In this document: positions 47,867-56,715 of the stretch, piece by piece
Layout of the letters: each line of letters opens with the position of its first letter
How positions within the stretch are numbered: position 1 is the first letter of the stretch
From: Curvibacter sp. AEP1-3
Lineage (GTDB): Bacteria; Pseudomonadota; Gammaproteobacteria; Burkholderiales; Burkholderiaceae_C
DNA length: 64,000 bases
Direction of reading: 5' to 3'
NCBI RefSeq assembly: GCF_002163715.1
Contig: NZ_CP015698.1
Location: forward strand, 1,116,001-1,180,000
Program-made: the position numbers and the translations under genes
The notes under the pieces: model-generated
The model's input: the letters and a program-made list of their open reading frames with translations, nothing else
What the model was told of the DNA's origin: nothing
Databases searched by the model: none

Positions 47867-48424
47867 TTATGGACAGATAGCATTCATTACGTACGACACA
47901 TCTGAGAAAGTAGTAGGTACGCATGCTGGAGCTGGAGTTTTCTTGTTCTTGTTCGAGTCGTCTTGCACCACTGTTCCGTCAATTACTACGGCCCCAACAA
48001 CGAGCGCGGCAACAAGTGCATAGTTGATACCCGAAGTTCCCGTTGTCTGTTTGAGGTTAACCTCATCCGGACTCAGATTGAGGAGCGTGGCGTCTGTCAA
48101 AACATTCACACCATTCACATGCATGCTGTGAAGTGCTTTCGTATCTGCATCAAAACGTACATCAATCAGTTTTTTGGACTTATTCTCACTCAAGCTCAGT
48201 TTTGGAGTCACAAAGTCAAAAGCCGGCCCGTTCTGGGCCCGAATCACATTGACATTGAATCCGAAAGTGGGCGCAGGGGGCTTGGCCCGGGTACTGCCCC
48301 CCAAACTAATTCGGTATTCCACACCAGCACTTACTGCCCTAGGCTCGAAAGACTCAGCGTTTGACGCGGTTGATATGGTGGCCATCAGACCAGCTGCAAT
48401 CAAGGCGAGAGGTTGGAATTTCAT
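47867..48424 (-). CDS. Hypothetical exported protein
   Basis: A 185-residue protein with a signal peptide (MKFQPLALIAAGLMATISTA, probable cleavage near SNA). The mature part is charged, with a predicted hydrophobic segment near residues 135-150 (NYALVAALVVGAVVIDG) and two Cys residues in the last 20 residues (PACVPTT and NAICP) that might pair. Family not recognised. It is followed 27 bases downstream by a strong bidirectional terminator, so it is transcribed as its own unit. AT-richer than core genes. Confidence 0.65.
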   Translation of the reverse strand: MKFQPLALIAAGLMATISTASNAESFEPRAVSAGVEYRISLGGSTRAKPPAPTFGFNVNVIRAQNGPAFDFVTPKLSLSENKSKKLIDVRFDADTKALHSMHVNGVNVLTDATLLNLSPDEVNLKQTTGTSGINYALVAALVVGAVVIDGTVVQDDSNKNKKTPAPACVPTTFSDVSYVMNAICP

Positions 48425-48691
48425 AAGATTTCAACTCAATGTAAAGAAATGTTAAGGCCCATCCTAATTTGATTCCCATCAATTCAGAGCAATACAAACC
48501 CTTCATCCGCGAATTTTGACTTATACGTCAGGCGTTTTGTTGCGGAATAACGTCGCATGCGACTCCCCAACGACTAACCTTGTATGGGGCTATTTCTGAC
48601 AAAGCCATTCCAAACGTATGAAAGCAACTGTGTAGCCCGCCGATGTATGTGCCACTCACCGTCTGGCGTAGAAGGTAAGTCGGCAAGGGAT

Positions 48692-49732
48692 TTAGCGTGG
48701 ACTGGCGACAGCGAAGTGCTTTTCAGCCACTCGAAGCACCTCACGTTGAACGGCGATCGGGTCTGGTGCACGTCGCGTGTCCGTGGCGACAGCTGCAAGG
48801 CTGGCATCCAAAAAACGCTGCGGCGCACTGCGCAGCGTCAAGGCGTCAACCATCGAACTCGCGGAAGTGTTCCAACCCATCAGTTGACCGAGCCGAGTCT
48901 CGTAATTTAAGCGACGTGCCAACTCAGACTGCGCCTCGAAAAAGGCAAGGATTTGAGCGGGCGAAAAAACGCGGCTCCAAAGTGCAATTTGACGCTCAGG
49001 AGTGACCAAACGACCTGGAAGATAAAAGCCGTGGGATGGAATGTTCATCCAACTGCGGACCAAGTCAAATGAACGATTGACACGCACCGGCTCAGGCATC
49101 ATTTTGGCCCCCCCCCCCGCTTCAAAGGCAAGTGCCACCAGTTCAGAACAGTAAAGCTCGCTAGCGTCCGCACTGTTGAAGTGTGCATCGAAACGGGTGG
49201 CGCGCTTGAAATGCATTCTGACAAAGTCCAGCATAAGCTCCACGTTCACATCTTCGGGCGGGTCATACAGTCCATAGACACGATCAGAGAGCACATAGTC
49301 CTGATAACGAATGCGCCGCGTTCCCCCCGCTTCGGCGTCGGGCAGTGTTTCACCTTTCAACGATATCCTGATCGCGTTAGTGTCGTAGACCCAAACTCCA
49401 TCCGATTCGACCGAAATGATGCCAATGTGGGTCCATGGTAGAAATGTATCGGCAAACAACCCCACAAACAATCCCACTGCTTCCCGATTAGCCCAAACCA
49501 GAATGCGTCCTGAAACCAGCTCGGACTCAGGGGGCGCGTGACTGCGGTGCTCGGCAGCAACCTCCCAGTTGCTCTGCGATGGAAAGATAGACGTCGGGGA
49601 GACCGCGTAAGCGTCGGATTCACCCTCGTTAAGTGGCGCCAGCTCATTCACCACAGGGGCTGGCAAAGAGGAGCATCCCACCAGGGCAATCGCACCAACG
49701 AATGCAAACGATCTAAACCAGCGAGCGATCAT
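48692..49732 (-). CDS. Putative lipoprotein, permuted papain-like (YiiX/YebB type) peptidase fold
   Basis: A 346-residue protein with a lipoprotein signal (AIALVGCSS, Cys at about residue 20). The middle resembles YiiX/YebB permuted NlpC/P60-type enzymes: FLPWTHIGIIS would supply the catalytic His and ELYCSELVALAFEAGG the catalytic Cys, in the permuted order. The C-terminal 120 residues are helical and unrecognised. Assignment is by motif only. A run of eleven G (49108-49118 on the plus strand as C) encodes the AGGGA after the Cys block, a possible slippage point. Likely outer-membrane anchored and acting on cell wall or lipid. Confidence 0.65.
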   Translation of the reverse strand: MIARWFRSFAFVGAIALVGCSSLPAPVVNELAPLNEGESDAYAVSPTSIFPSQSNWEVAAEHRSHAPPESELVSGRILVWANREAVGLFVGLFADTFLPWTHIGIISVESDGVWVYDTNAIRISLKGETLPDAEAGGTRRIRYQDYVLSDRVYGLYDPPEDVNVELMLDFVRMHFKRATRFDAHFNSADASELYCSELVALAFEAGGGAKMMPEPVRVNRSFDLVRSWMNIPSHGFYLPGRLVTPERQIALWSRVFSPAQILAFFEAQSELARRLNYETRLGQLMGWNTSASSMVDALTLRSAPQRFLDASLAAVATDTRRAPDPIAVQREVLRVAEKHFAVASPR

Positions 49733-49914
49733 TGTGAGGTCACTCTCAAGATCGCACGCGAGGATAGAGAATTTGGCTTCATGAAACCAAGTATGGCACG
49801 GGTTACAGGGCAGTCCTCAGCCGCAAACTCGGTTACAGCTTACGTTTTTGGCTCCTTACAGGCATACGACCTAGCTTGAGATCAAGCCCAACTCGTTTAA
49901 CGACATCCGCATAA

Positions 49915-50154
49915 GCGGCGCAATGCTCGGTACAGAGCCTGACCGTGAGCATGGGCAAGATCAGCGGCACCATCAACTGCGCCACCGACACCCAAGTGCA
50001 AATGAAAATGGATGGTCGCTACGACAGCCGCAGTTACGACATCGGCCTCGTCTCCACCAGCACCATCATGATGCCCCCCACAGCCGGCGGCCAGGCAGTT
50101 CCCGTCAAGCTCTACGGCAAGTGGACGGGGCGGATGGTTGGAGTTTGTTCTTGA
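49915..50154 (+). pseudogene. Truncated duplicate of the DUF3617-like gene
   Basis: A 240-base segment aligns without gaps to bases 45820-46059, the last 80 codons of the intact gene. It runs from AAQCSVQS to the C-terminal GKWTGRMVGVCS and keeps the frame and stop, but it lacks the signal peptide and the first half. Most differences are single-base changes, so the duplication is not recent. A short ATG start inside (49945) would give a 69-residue leaderless product, unlikely to be meaningful. Confidence 0.85.
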
Positions 50155-50165
50155 TGAATTCCGGC

Positions 50166-50212
50166 TCTAGCGCCGATGGCGTGTGTGCGAAGAACTATTG
50201 ATTGAGCAGCAG
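50166..50212. repeat. Degenerate dispersed palindromic repeat
   Basis: CTAGCGCCGATGGCGTGTGT followed by GCGAAGAACTATTGATTGAG loosely follows the repeat order. It comes directly after the truncated DUF3617 copy. Confidence 0.35.
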
Positions 50213-50305
50213 TTCAAGAATGTTTGTTTGCTTTAAATGGGAACCACATTTCCGCAATATTTTTCGATATTTCTAGAATCATGTTCCCTAATTTGAGGAA
50301 TTGCC

Positions 50306-50638
50306 ATGTTGTTCATTGTTCAATTCGAAGACATTGACACCGACCAGCCTGAACGGCTTCCAGAGCGGGCGTTGCACATGTCGAACCATGTGGCTTTTTT
50401 GGCAGCCCATGGTGATTGTGTCGTTGCTTCCGGCGCGCTACGAGACACGCCTGACGGCGTCCCCCAGGGCGGCATTTGGATCCTCAACGTGGATTCCAAA
50501 GCCGAAGCAGAGTCGCTCTACCAGGAGGACCCGTTTTGGAAAGCCGGACTTCGCAAGTCCGTGAAAGTAAGCCATTGGGCCAAGGCCCACTGGTCACCTG
50601 CATTCACTGAATGCATGCTCGCCATGAGCGAGAAATAG
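50306..50638 (+). CDS. YciI-like protein
   Basis: A 110-residue protein of the YciI/muconolactone isomerase-like dimeric ferredoxin-fold family. Visible features are MLFIVQFEDIDTDQPERLPE, the HMSNHVAFLAAHGDCVVASG helix-strand unit with the conserved His, and GGIWILNVDSKAEAESLYQEDPFWKAGL with the conserved Asp-Pro-Phe. Small enzyme or binding protein of unknown role. GAGGAA lies upstream of the ATG. Single gene. Confidence 0.85.
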   Translation: MLFIVQFEDIDTDQPERLPERALHMSNHVAFLAAHGDCVVASGALRDTPDGVPQGGIWILNVDSKAEAESLYQEDPFWKAGLRKSVKVSHWAKAHWSPAFTECMLAMSEK

Positions 50639-50878
50639 TCCACATCCACCAAGAGTTGAATGTCGGCCTCCACCCGACAAAACCTTGACAGGCAACGTTG
50701 GAATAAGTGTTTCCCGTGCGTCTGCCTCAGGATTATCCGAACCGAACCCCGGAACCTTGGCGCCTTGCAAGGTTGCGGGCAATATATGCTGCGCTGATAT
50801 CAGTTTTGTGTACGGTGACGCACATACGCCCCCTGTAAAGGGTAACTAGTATTGACCCAGATCAAAACAGTAGGTGAT

Positions 50879-51220
50879 ATGACCAAAGTACAGAAAACAG
50901 ATGAGCAATCGATGCAGAAAATTTTGAAGCAGGCGGAACTCGTAGCTTTAGATGTGGCGAGAGCCGAAGCCATTGTCGACCATGCACTAGAAGCTGCCGC
51001 GATGGCGATGGCGGCAAAAGGGACCGTTGGCGCTTCGGAGATGACTGAATACGCCAAGGAAATTTTGCAAGTTGCAAGCAGCGCTGCGAAAAAAGCTCTA
51101 CAAGTGGCCAAGAAAGAAGCTCACATTACGCTGGAGTTGGCAAGCAAGCTAGCCAAAGAGAGACTCGCAGAAGAAGATCTCAAGTTGGCCGCGGCTGAGC
51201 CACTTGCGGTATCCAAGTGA
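50879..51220 (+). CDS. Helical coiled-coil hypothetical protein
   Basis: A 113-residue protein almost entirely of Ala, Lys, Glu, Leu and Gln, predicted to form one or two long amphipathic helices (for example LVALDVARAEAIVDHALEAA and AKKALQVAKKEAHITLELAS). No signal peptide or membrane helix. Composition resembles phasins and histone-H1-like or LEA-like proteins, but no specific family can be claimed. The ATG at 50879 with AGGTG five bases upstream is preferred over an upstream TTG at 50852. Confidence 0.6.
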   Translation: MTKVQKTDEQSMQKILKQAELVALDVARAEAIVDHALEAAAMAMAAKGTVGASEMTEYAKEILQVASSAAKKALQVAKKEAHITLELASKLAKERLAEEDLKLAAAEPLAVSK

Positions 51221-51243
51221 ATCCGTACAAGCCGGCAACCGCT

Positions 51244-51274
51244 GCCAAGCAGCCGGATTACCCGGCTGCTTGGC
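51244..51274. terminator. Hairpin between convergent genes
   Basis: Thirteen-base perfect stem GCCAAGCAGCCGG (51244-51256) and CCGGCTGCTTGGC (51262-51274), loop of five. It separates the coiled-coil gene (plus) and parC (minus). No T-run follows on either side, so termination may be Rho-assisted. Confidence 0.6.
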
Positions 51275-51277
51275 CCA

Positions 51278-53683
51278 TCACTCCACCCTTGTCACCCGGT
51301 TCGGCTTGAAGCCCAAGTCCGCCGCTTTGCCCTTGCGGCCACGCGCTGCGCGGGCGTTGTTGAGGCTGCGGATTTCCAGGGTTTCGTCCCGCTCTTTGCC
51401 GCCGCGGCCGATGCCGTCGATGCGGATGCTGCGGGTGTAGGCGGCAGCGCCGGCCAGGGTGTCTTTGTCTTCCAGGTCGATCAGCATCAAACCGCGGCCA
51501 CCATTGGTCATGGTCTTGAGTTCGGTGATCTCAAAGGTCAGGATGCGCCCGCCGGTGGAAGCGCAGGCCACGTGGGTAGCAGGTGCAACCCCTGTTGCAG
51601 GCGTGCCAACTACCGTGACCTTGCCTTGCGCACCCGACACCACAGACGGCGCACACAGGGTTTCGCCCTCGCCCACGCCCACAAAGGCCTTGCCGGCTTT
51701 CTGGCGCGAGGTCATGTTCTCGACGCTGGCAATAAAGCCGTAGCCACCGCTGCCGGACAGCAGCAGCTGCGCGCTGGACGGGCCAGCAAAGTAGTACAGG
51801 ATTTGCGTGCCGCCCTCCAACTCCAGCAGCGTGGTGACCGGTTGGCCATCACCCCGCCCGCCGGGCAGTGCAGACACCGGCACCGTGTAGATGCGCCCGT
51901 TGGAGCCGAACACAAGCAGCGTATCCACCGTGCGACATTCGAAGGTGCCGTACAGGCCGTCACCCGCCTTGAAGGCAAAGGTAGACGCCTCGTGGCCATG
52001 GCCGGTGCGGGCACGCACCCAGCCTTTTTCAGACACCACCACCGTCACCGGCTCGTCCACCACCTTCACTTCGGCCACGGCCTTTTTCTCGGCCTGGATA
52101 AGTGTGCGGCGCGGGTCGGCAAACACTTTGGCGTCCGCCTCAATCTCTTTCACCATCAAGCGGCGCAGTGCGGCGGGGCTGCCCAGAATCTCTTCCAGCT
52201 TGCCTTGCTCGGTGCGCAGTTCCGACAGCTCCTGCTCGATCTTGATGGCTTCCAAGCGCGCCAATTGGCGCAGGCGGATTTCCAGAATGTCTTCGGCCTG
52301 ACGTTCGCTTAAGGAGAAGCGGGCAATCAGCGCGGCCTTGGGCTCATCGCTGTTGCGGATGATGGCAATCACCTCGTCGATGTTGAGCAACACCGTCTGG
52401 CGGCCTTCCAGGATGTGGATGCGGTCCAGCACCTTGCCCAAGCGGTGGCGGCTGCGCCGCTCGATGGTGCTGGCGCGGAAGGCCACCCATTCCACCAGCA
52501 TCTGGCGCAATGACTTTTGCACCGGCTTGCCATCCAGCCCCACCATGGTGAGGTTGATGGGCGACGAGGTTTCTAGGCTCGTATGGGCCAGGAGCGCTGT
52601 GATCAGCTCCTGCTGCTCCACGGTACGGCTCTTGGGCTCAAACACCAGGCGCACCAGGGCGTCTTTGTTCGACTCATCGCGCACCACATCCAGCACGCTC
52701 AAGATGCTGGCCTTGAGCTGGGTTTGGTCTTGGCTCAGGGCCTTTTTGCCGGCCTTAACTTTGGGGTTGGTGAGTTCTTCAATCTCTTCCAGCACGCGCT
52801 GGCTGCTCACGCCGGGCGGCAACTCGGTAACCACCAGCTGCCACTGGCCGCGGGCCAGGTCTTCAATCTTCCAACGCGCGCGCACCTTGAGGCTGCCGCG
52901 GCCGCTGCGGTAGGCATCGGCAATGTCACTGGCGCTGCTGATGATCTGGCCACCACCGGGAAAGTCGGGGCCAGGAATCAAGGTGAACAGTTCGTCGTCA
53001 GACAGCTTGTCGTTCTTGATGAGCGCGACGCATGCGTCGGCCACTTCACGCAGGTTGTGGCTGGGGATTTCGGTGGCCAGGCCCACGGCAATGCCGCTGG
53101 CGCCGTTGAGCAGGCTGAACGGGAGGCGCGCAGGCAACTGCTTGGGCTCTTCGGTAGAGCCGTCGTAGTTGGGCTGAAAATCCACCGTGCCTTGGTCGAT
53201 TTCGTCCAGCAGCAGCGTGGTGATTTTGGCCAGCCGGGCTTCGGTATAGCGCATGGCAGCGGCACCGTCGCCGTCTCTGGAACCGAAGTTGCCTTGACCA
53301 TCGACCAGCGGGTAACGCTGCGAAAAGTCTTGCGCCATGCGCACCAAGGCGTCGTATGCCGACTGGTCGCCATGCGGGTGGAAGCGGCCCAGCACATCGC
53401 CAACCACGCGGGCGCTTTTGACCGGCTTGGCACCGGCGTTGCCATTGGCGCCTCCAAAGCCCAGGCCCATGCGGCCCATGCTGTACAAAATGCGGCGCTG
53501 TACGGGCTTGAGGCCATCGCACACGTCGGGCAGGGCACGGCCTTTGACGACGGAGAGCGCGTATTCCAGGTAGGCGCGCTGGGCGTAGGTGGCCAGGTTC
53601 AGTTCGCCATCGTCGCCGGGCGGCACGGGACCTGTCGGTTCAGCGGGGTCGGGGATCAAATCAAGCGTGGTTTGGTCAGTCAT
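51278..53683 (-). CDS. parC: DNA topoisomerase IV subunit A
   Basis: An 801-residue type IIA topoisomerase subunit that cuts and rejoins DNA to decatenate daughter chromosomes. The N-terminal breakage-reunion domain holds [20 protein letters not shown], the quinolone-resistance region [20 protein letters not shown] and the catalytic Tyr in [12 protein letters not shown]. The C-terminal beta-propeller includes the repeats around residues 530-800. In quinolone-resistance terms the region looks wild-type-like but no allele claim is made. Same strand as, and 12 bases after, the lytic transglycosylase gene; parE precedes that. Confidence 0.96.
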   Translation of the reverse strand: MTDQTTLDLIPDPAEPTGPVPPGDDGELNLATYAQRAYLEYALSVVKGRALPDVCDGLKPVQRRILYSMGRMGLGFGGANGNAGAKPVKSARVVGDVLGRFHPHGDQSAYDALVRMAQDFSQRYPLVDGQGNFGSRDGDGAAAMRYTEARLAKITTLLLDEIDQGTVDFQPNYDGSTEEPKQLPARLPFSLLNGASGIAVGLATEIPSHNLREVADACVALIKNDKLSDDELFTLIPGPDFPGGGQIISSASDIADAYRSGRGSLKVRARWKIEDLARGQWQLVVTELPPGVSSQRVLEEIEELTNPKVKAGKKALSQDQTQLKASILSVLDVVRDESNKDALVRLVFEPKSRTVEQQELITALLAHTSLETSSPINLTMVGLDGKPVQKSLRQMLVEWVAFRASTIERRSRHRLGKVLDRIHILEGRQTVLLNIDEVIAIIRNSDEPKAALIARFSLSERQAEDILEIRLRQLARLEAIKIEQELSELRTEQGKLEEILGSPAALRRLMVKEIEADAKVFADPRRTLIQAEKKAVAEVKVVDEPVTVVVSEKGWVRARTGHGHEASTFAFKAGDGLYGTFECRTVDTLLVFGSNGRIYTVPVSALPGGRGDGQPVTTLLELEGGTQILYYFAGPSSAQLLLSGSGGYGFIASVENMTSRQKAGKAFVGVGEGETLCAPSVVSGAQGKVTVVGTPATGVAPATHVACASTGGRILTFEITELKTMTNGGRGLMLIDLEDKDTLAGAAAYTRSIRIDGIGRGGKERDETLEIRSLNNARAARGRKGKAADLGFKPNRVTRVE

Positions 53684-53694
53684 GTTTCTTCAGT

Positions 53695-54609
53695 TCAGTC
53701 CACTGCAATCCGGGAATCTTCAGGGGCCACAGGCAGAGCCGGGGTGATCATGTTGCCGCGTCCGATGGCTCCACCAGGCATGGCGCGGGGTGCCAGCACA
53801 TAGGCCGTGCGGGAGCCGGACAACACATAGCCGTCGCCGTAAGGGTTGAGCACTGGCTTGACGCCCACCACTTGCGGCACGGACGTACTGGTTGTGGCGG
53901 GTGGTTTGAGCGCGGCGTAGAGCTCGATCACGGTGGCGACGTAGTTCTGGGTTTCTTTGAAATTGGGCACTTTGTTACCCGCCTTTTGCACCGCGCCCTC
54001 GCCTGCGTTGTACGCCGCAAGTGCCAGATCGGTGCGGCCCGGGAACATGTCGAGCAACAAGCGCAGATAGCGTGCACCGATGCCGACGTTGATCTTGGGG
54101 TCAGCCAGCTTGGCCTCCACCGACATCCAGCGGTCGCTGTCTACACCAAAACGGCGTGCCGTATCGGGCATGACCTGCATGAGCCCGATCGCGCCTTTGG
54201 GCGACACGGCAGTAGGCTCAAAGCCGGACTCAGTGGTGACCAGCGCCTTGAGCAGCTCGTAGTCCAGGCGGTACTTGCGGGCGGCCTCTTGCAACAAGGG
54301 CTGGGCTTTACGGTAGCGCGAGGAATTGTCAAAAAACGCCGCCAGTTTGGGGGACAGCTCGGGCGCATCCGGCACCACAACCTGCGGGACAGTGGCATCA
54401 GCGCCGGACTGCAGGCCACGGATAGAAGCGCGGAAAAACAACGTATAGCGATCGTCCACTTGCTCGGTGGAAAGATACGTTTTACCCTGCGGATCCACAT
54501 AGACCCACACATCGGCTTTGGCATCAAAAGCGGCTGTAGCGCACATCCATATTGCGCAAGCAGCTACTTTTTTCATAGCGAAACGGGACGCGGCAGCACG
54601 CAGGTGCAT
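53695..54609 (-). CDS. Lytic transglycosylase (SLT family)
   Basis: A 304-residue periplasmic enzyme that cleaves peptidoglycan, forming 1,6-anhydromuramyl products. The SLT core holds the catalytic Glu in TTESGFEPTAVSPKGAIGLM, then QVMPDTARRFGV and DLALAAYNAGEGAVQKAGN. The start ATG at 54609 overlaps the parE stop (TGATG); a second ATG at 54576 begins a better signal peptide, MKKVAACAIWMCATAAFDAK. That signal sequence is encoded by a copy of the dispersed repeat (54535-54582). Sandwiched between parE and parC, with which it is probably cotranscribed. Confidence 0.93.
   Translation of the reverse strand: MHLRAAASRFAMKKVAACAIWMCATAAFDAKADVWVYVDPQGKTYLSTEQVDDRYTLFFRASIRGLQSGADATVPQVVVPDAPELSPKLAAFFDNSSRYRKAQPLLQEAARKYRLDYELLKALVTTESGFEPTAVSPKGAIGLMQVMPDTARRFGVDSDRWMSVEAKLADPKINVGIGARYLRLLLDMFPGRTDLALAAYNAGEGAVQKAGNKVPNFKETQNYVATVIELYAALKPPATTSTSVPQVVGVKPVLNPYGDGYVLSGSRTAYVLAPRAMPGGAIGRGNMITPALPVAPEDSRIAVD
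54535..54582. repeat. Dispersed palindromic repeat encoding a signal peptide
   Basis: GTAGCGCACATCCATATTGC, then GCAAGCAGCTACTTTTTTCA, then TAGCGAA: matches the intergenic repeat over its length with two substitutions in each hairpin. It covers the codons for MKKVAACAIWMCATA, the start of the lytic transglycosylase signal peptide. Confidence 0.7.
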
Positions 54610-56579
54610 CAGACGTCGATCTCTACCGAGTCGCCGTGCAATTCCATCAGCTCGCGGCGGGACGATGCCTCGCCCTTGCCCATAAGCTTGGTGATCAGCG
54701 CTTCTGTGTCGCCGAAGTTGATGGAGCCCAGCATGACCGGCAACAGGCGGCGTGTGTCGGGGTTGAGCGTGGTGTCCCACAGCTGCTCGGCATTCATTTC
54801 GCCCAAGCCTTTGAAGCGGCTGATGGACCAAGCGCCTTCACGCACACCCTCTTTGCGCAGCTTGTCGAGGATGGCAGTGAGTTCGCCTTCGTCCAGCGCG
54901 TAGGCCTTGCTGGCGGGCTTTTTGCCGCGGGCCGGCGCATCCACCCGGAACAGCGGGGGGCGAGCCACATACACATGGCCGGTCTCGATGAGCTTGGGGA
55001 AATGGCGGAAGAACAGCGTGAGCAGCAGCACTTGGATGTGGGAGCCGTCCACGTCCGCATCGCTCAAGATACAAACCTTGCCGTAGCGCAGGCCGCTCAG
55101 GTCGGGCGTGTCGTTGGGGCCGTGCGGGTCTACGCCGATGGCGACCGAAATGTCGTGGATTTCGGTGTTGGCAAACAGGCGGTCGCGGTCTACCTCCCAG
55201 GTGTTGAGCACCTTGCCGCGCAGGGGCAGGATGGCTTGGTTTTCTTTGTCGCGGCCCATCTTGGCGCTACCACCGGCGGAGTCACCCTCGACCAGAAACA
55301 CCTCGTTGTAGGCAATGTCGCGGCTCTCGCAGTCGGTGAGCTTGCCGGGCAGCACGGCTACACCGCTGCTCTTGCGCTTTTCGACCTTCTGGCCGGCCTT
55401 CTGGCGGGTTTGGGCGGCCTTGATGGCCAGCTCCGCCAGCTTTTTGCCGTAATCCACATGCTGGTTGAGCCACAACTCCAGCGCGGGGCGCACAAAGCTA
55501 CTGACCAAGCGCACCGCGTCGCGCGAATTGAGGCGCTCTTTGATCTGGCCTTGAAACTGCGGGTCCAGCACTTTGGCGCTCAGCACATAGCTGGCGCGGG
55601 CGAACACGTCTTCGGGCATGAGCTTCACGCCTTTGGGCAGCAGGCTGTGAAACTCGATGAAGCTTTTGACGGCTTGGAACAGGCCATCCCGCAAGCCGCT
55701 CTCGTGCGTACCGCCTGCGCTGGTGGGAATCAGGTTCACATAGCTCTCGCGCACTGGCGCGCCGTCTTCGGTAAACGCCACGCACCAAGTTGCGCCCTCG
55801 CCTTCGGCAAAGGTGTCGTTGTTGCCATCGGCAAAGCCTTCACCGTCAAACATGGGGATGACGGGGTCGGCGCTCAGGGTCTGGCCCAAATAATCTTTCA
55901 GGCCACCCTTGTAGAGCCAGTTCTGGCTTTCCTTGGTCTTTTCATTCACCAGCGTCACGCTCACGCCGGGCATCAGCACCGCTTTGCTGCGCAGCAAGTG
56001 GGTCAGCTCGCCCATGGGCAGGACGGCGGATTCAAAATACTTGGCGTCCGGCCACACCCGCACGGTGGTGCCCTGTTTGCGGTCGCCGTCACCGCCCTTG
56101 CGCACTTGCAGGGCCTCGGTCACGTCGCCGCCTTCAAACACCAGATGAGCGACGGAACCTTCGCGGTAGCTGGTGGCTTCCAGGCGCTTGCCCAGCGCGT
56201 TGGTCACCGACACACCGACGCCGTGCAAGCCGCCCGAGAAGCTGTAGGCGCCGCCCTTGCCTTTGTCGAACTTGCCGCCCGCATGCAAGCGGGTGAACAC
56301 CAGCTCAATGACGGGTGCTTTTTCTTCCGGGTGCATGCCAAACGGGATGCCACGGCCATCGTCTTCCACGCTGACGGAGCCGTCCGCATGCAGGGTGACC
56401 TTGATTTTTTTGCCGTATCCGGCCAAGGCTTCGTCGGCAGCGTTGTCCAGCACTTCCTGGATGATGTGCAGGGGGTTGTCGGTGCGGGTGTACATGCCCG
56501 GGCGCTGTTTGACGGGCTCCAGGCCCTTGAGCACGCGGATCGACGATTCAGAATATTCGGGGGTGGGTTTGACAGCCAT
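54609..56579 (-). CDS. parE: DNA topoisomerase IV subunit B
   Basis: A 656-residue ATPase subunit of topoisomerase IV. The GHKL ATP site is in VLDNAADEALAGYGKK and the following GRGIPFGMHPEEKAPVIELV; the transducer Lys lies in the expected second domain. The TOPRIM domain shows EGDSAGGSAKMGRD and ILSDADVDGSHIQVLLLTLF. The ATG at 56579 (MAVKPTPEYSESSI) matches the family start; the upstream frame to 56624 is not needed. First of three genes parE-transglycosylase-parC on the minus strand. Confidence 0.97.
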   Translation of the reverse strand: MAVKPTPEYSESSIRVLKGLEPVKQRPGMYTRTDNPLHIIQEVLDNAADEALAGYGKKIKVTLHADGSVSVEDDGRGIPFGMHPEEKAPVIELVFTRLHAGGKFDKGKGGAYSFSGGLHGVGVSVTNALGKRLEATSYREGSVAHLVFEGGDVTEALQVRKGGDGDRKQGTTVRVWPDAKYFESAVLPMGELTHLLRSKAVLMPGVSVTLVNEKTKESQNWLYKGGLKDYLGQTLSADPVIPMFDGEGFADGNNDTFAEGEGATWCVAFTEDGAPVRESYVNLIPTSAGGTHESGLRDGLFQAVKSFIEFHSLLPKGVKLMPEDVFARASYVLSAKVLDPQFQGQIKERLNSRDAVRLVSSFVRPALELWLNQHVDYGKKLAELAIKAAQTRQKAGQKVEKRKSSGVAVLPGKLTDCESRDIAYNEVFLVEGDSAGGSAKMGRDKENQAILPLRGKVLNTWEVDRDRLFANTEIHDISVAIGVDPHGPNDTPDLSGLRYGKVCILSDADVDGSHIQVLLLTLFFRHFPKLIETGHVYVARPPLFRVDAPARGKKPASKAYALDEGELTAILDKLRKEGVREGAWSISRFKGLGEMNAEQLWDTTLNPDTRRLLPVMLGSINFGDTEALITKLMGKGEASSRRELMELHGDSVEIDV

Positions 56580-56715
56580 AGCGGCGGATTGTAGGGGAAC
56601 TGCGGCAATCCACTGTATATGCATACATGCAAATACCGATTCTTAGACCCGAGACAGGGGCGCTCTGTGTCCCGCCCGCTGCAAACGATCCGCCGAAACT
56701 GGCTACATTTGCAGG

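Noticed and set aside
48574..48910. Frames overlapping the 3' end of the papain-like gene on both strands
   Set aside because: They are mostly complementary to the supported gene or lie in its flank, with no protein features.
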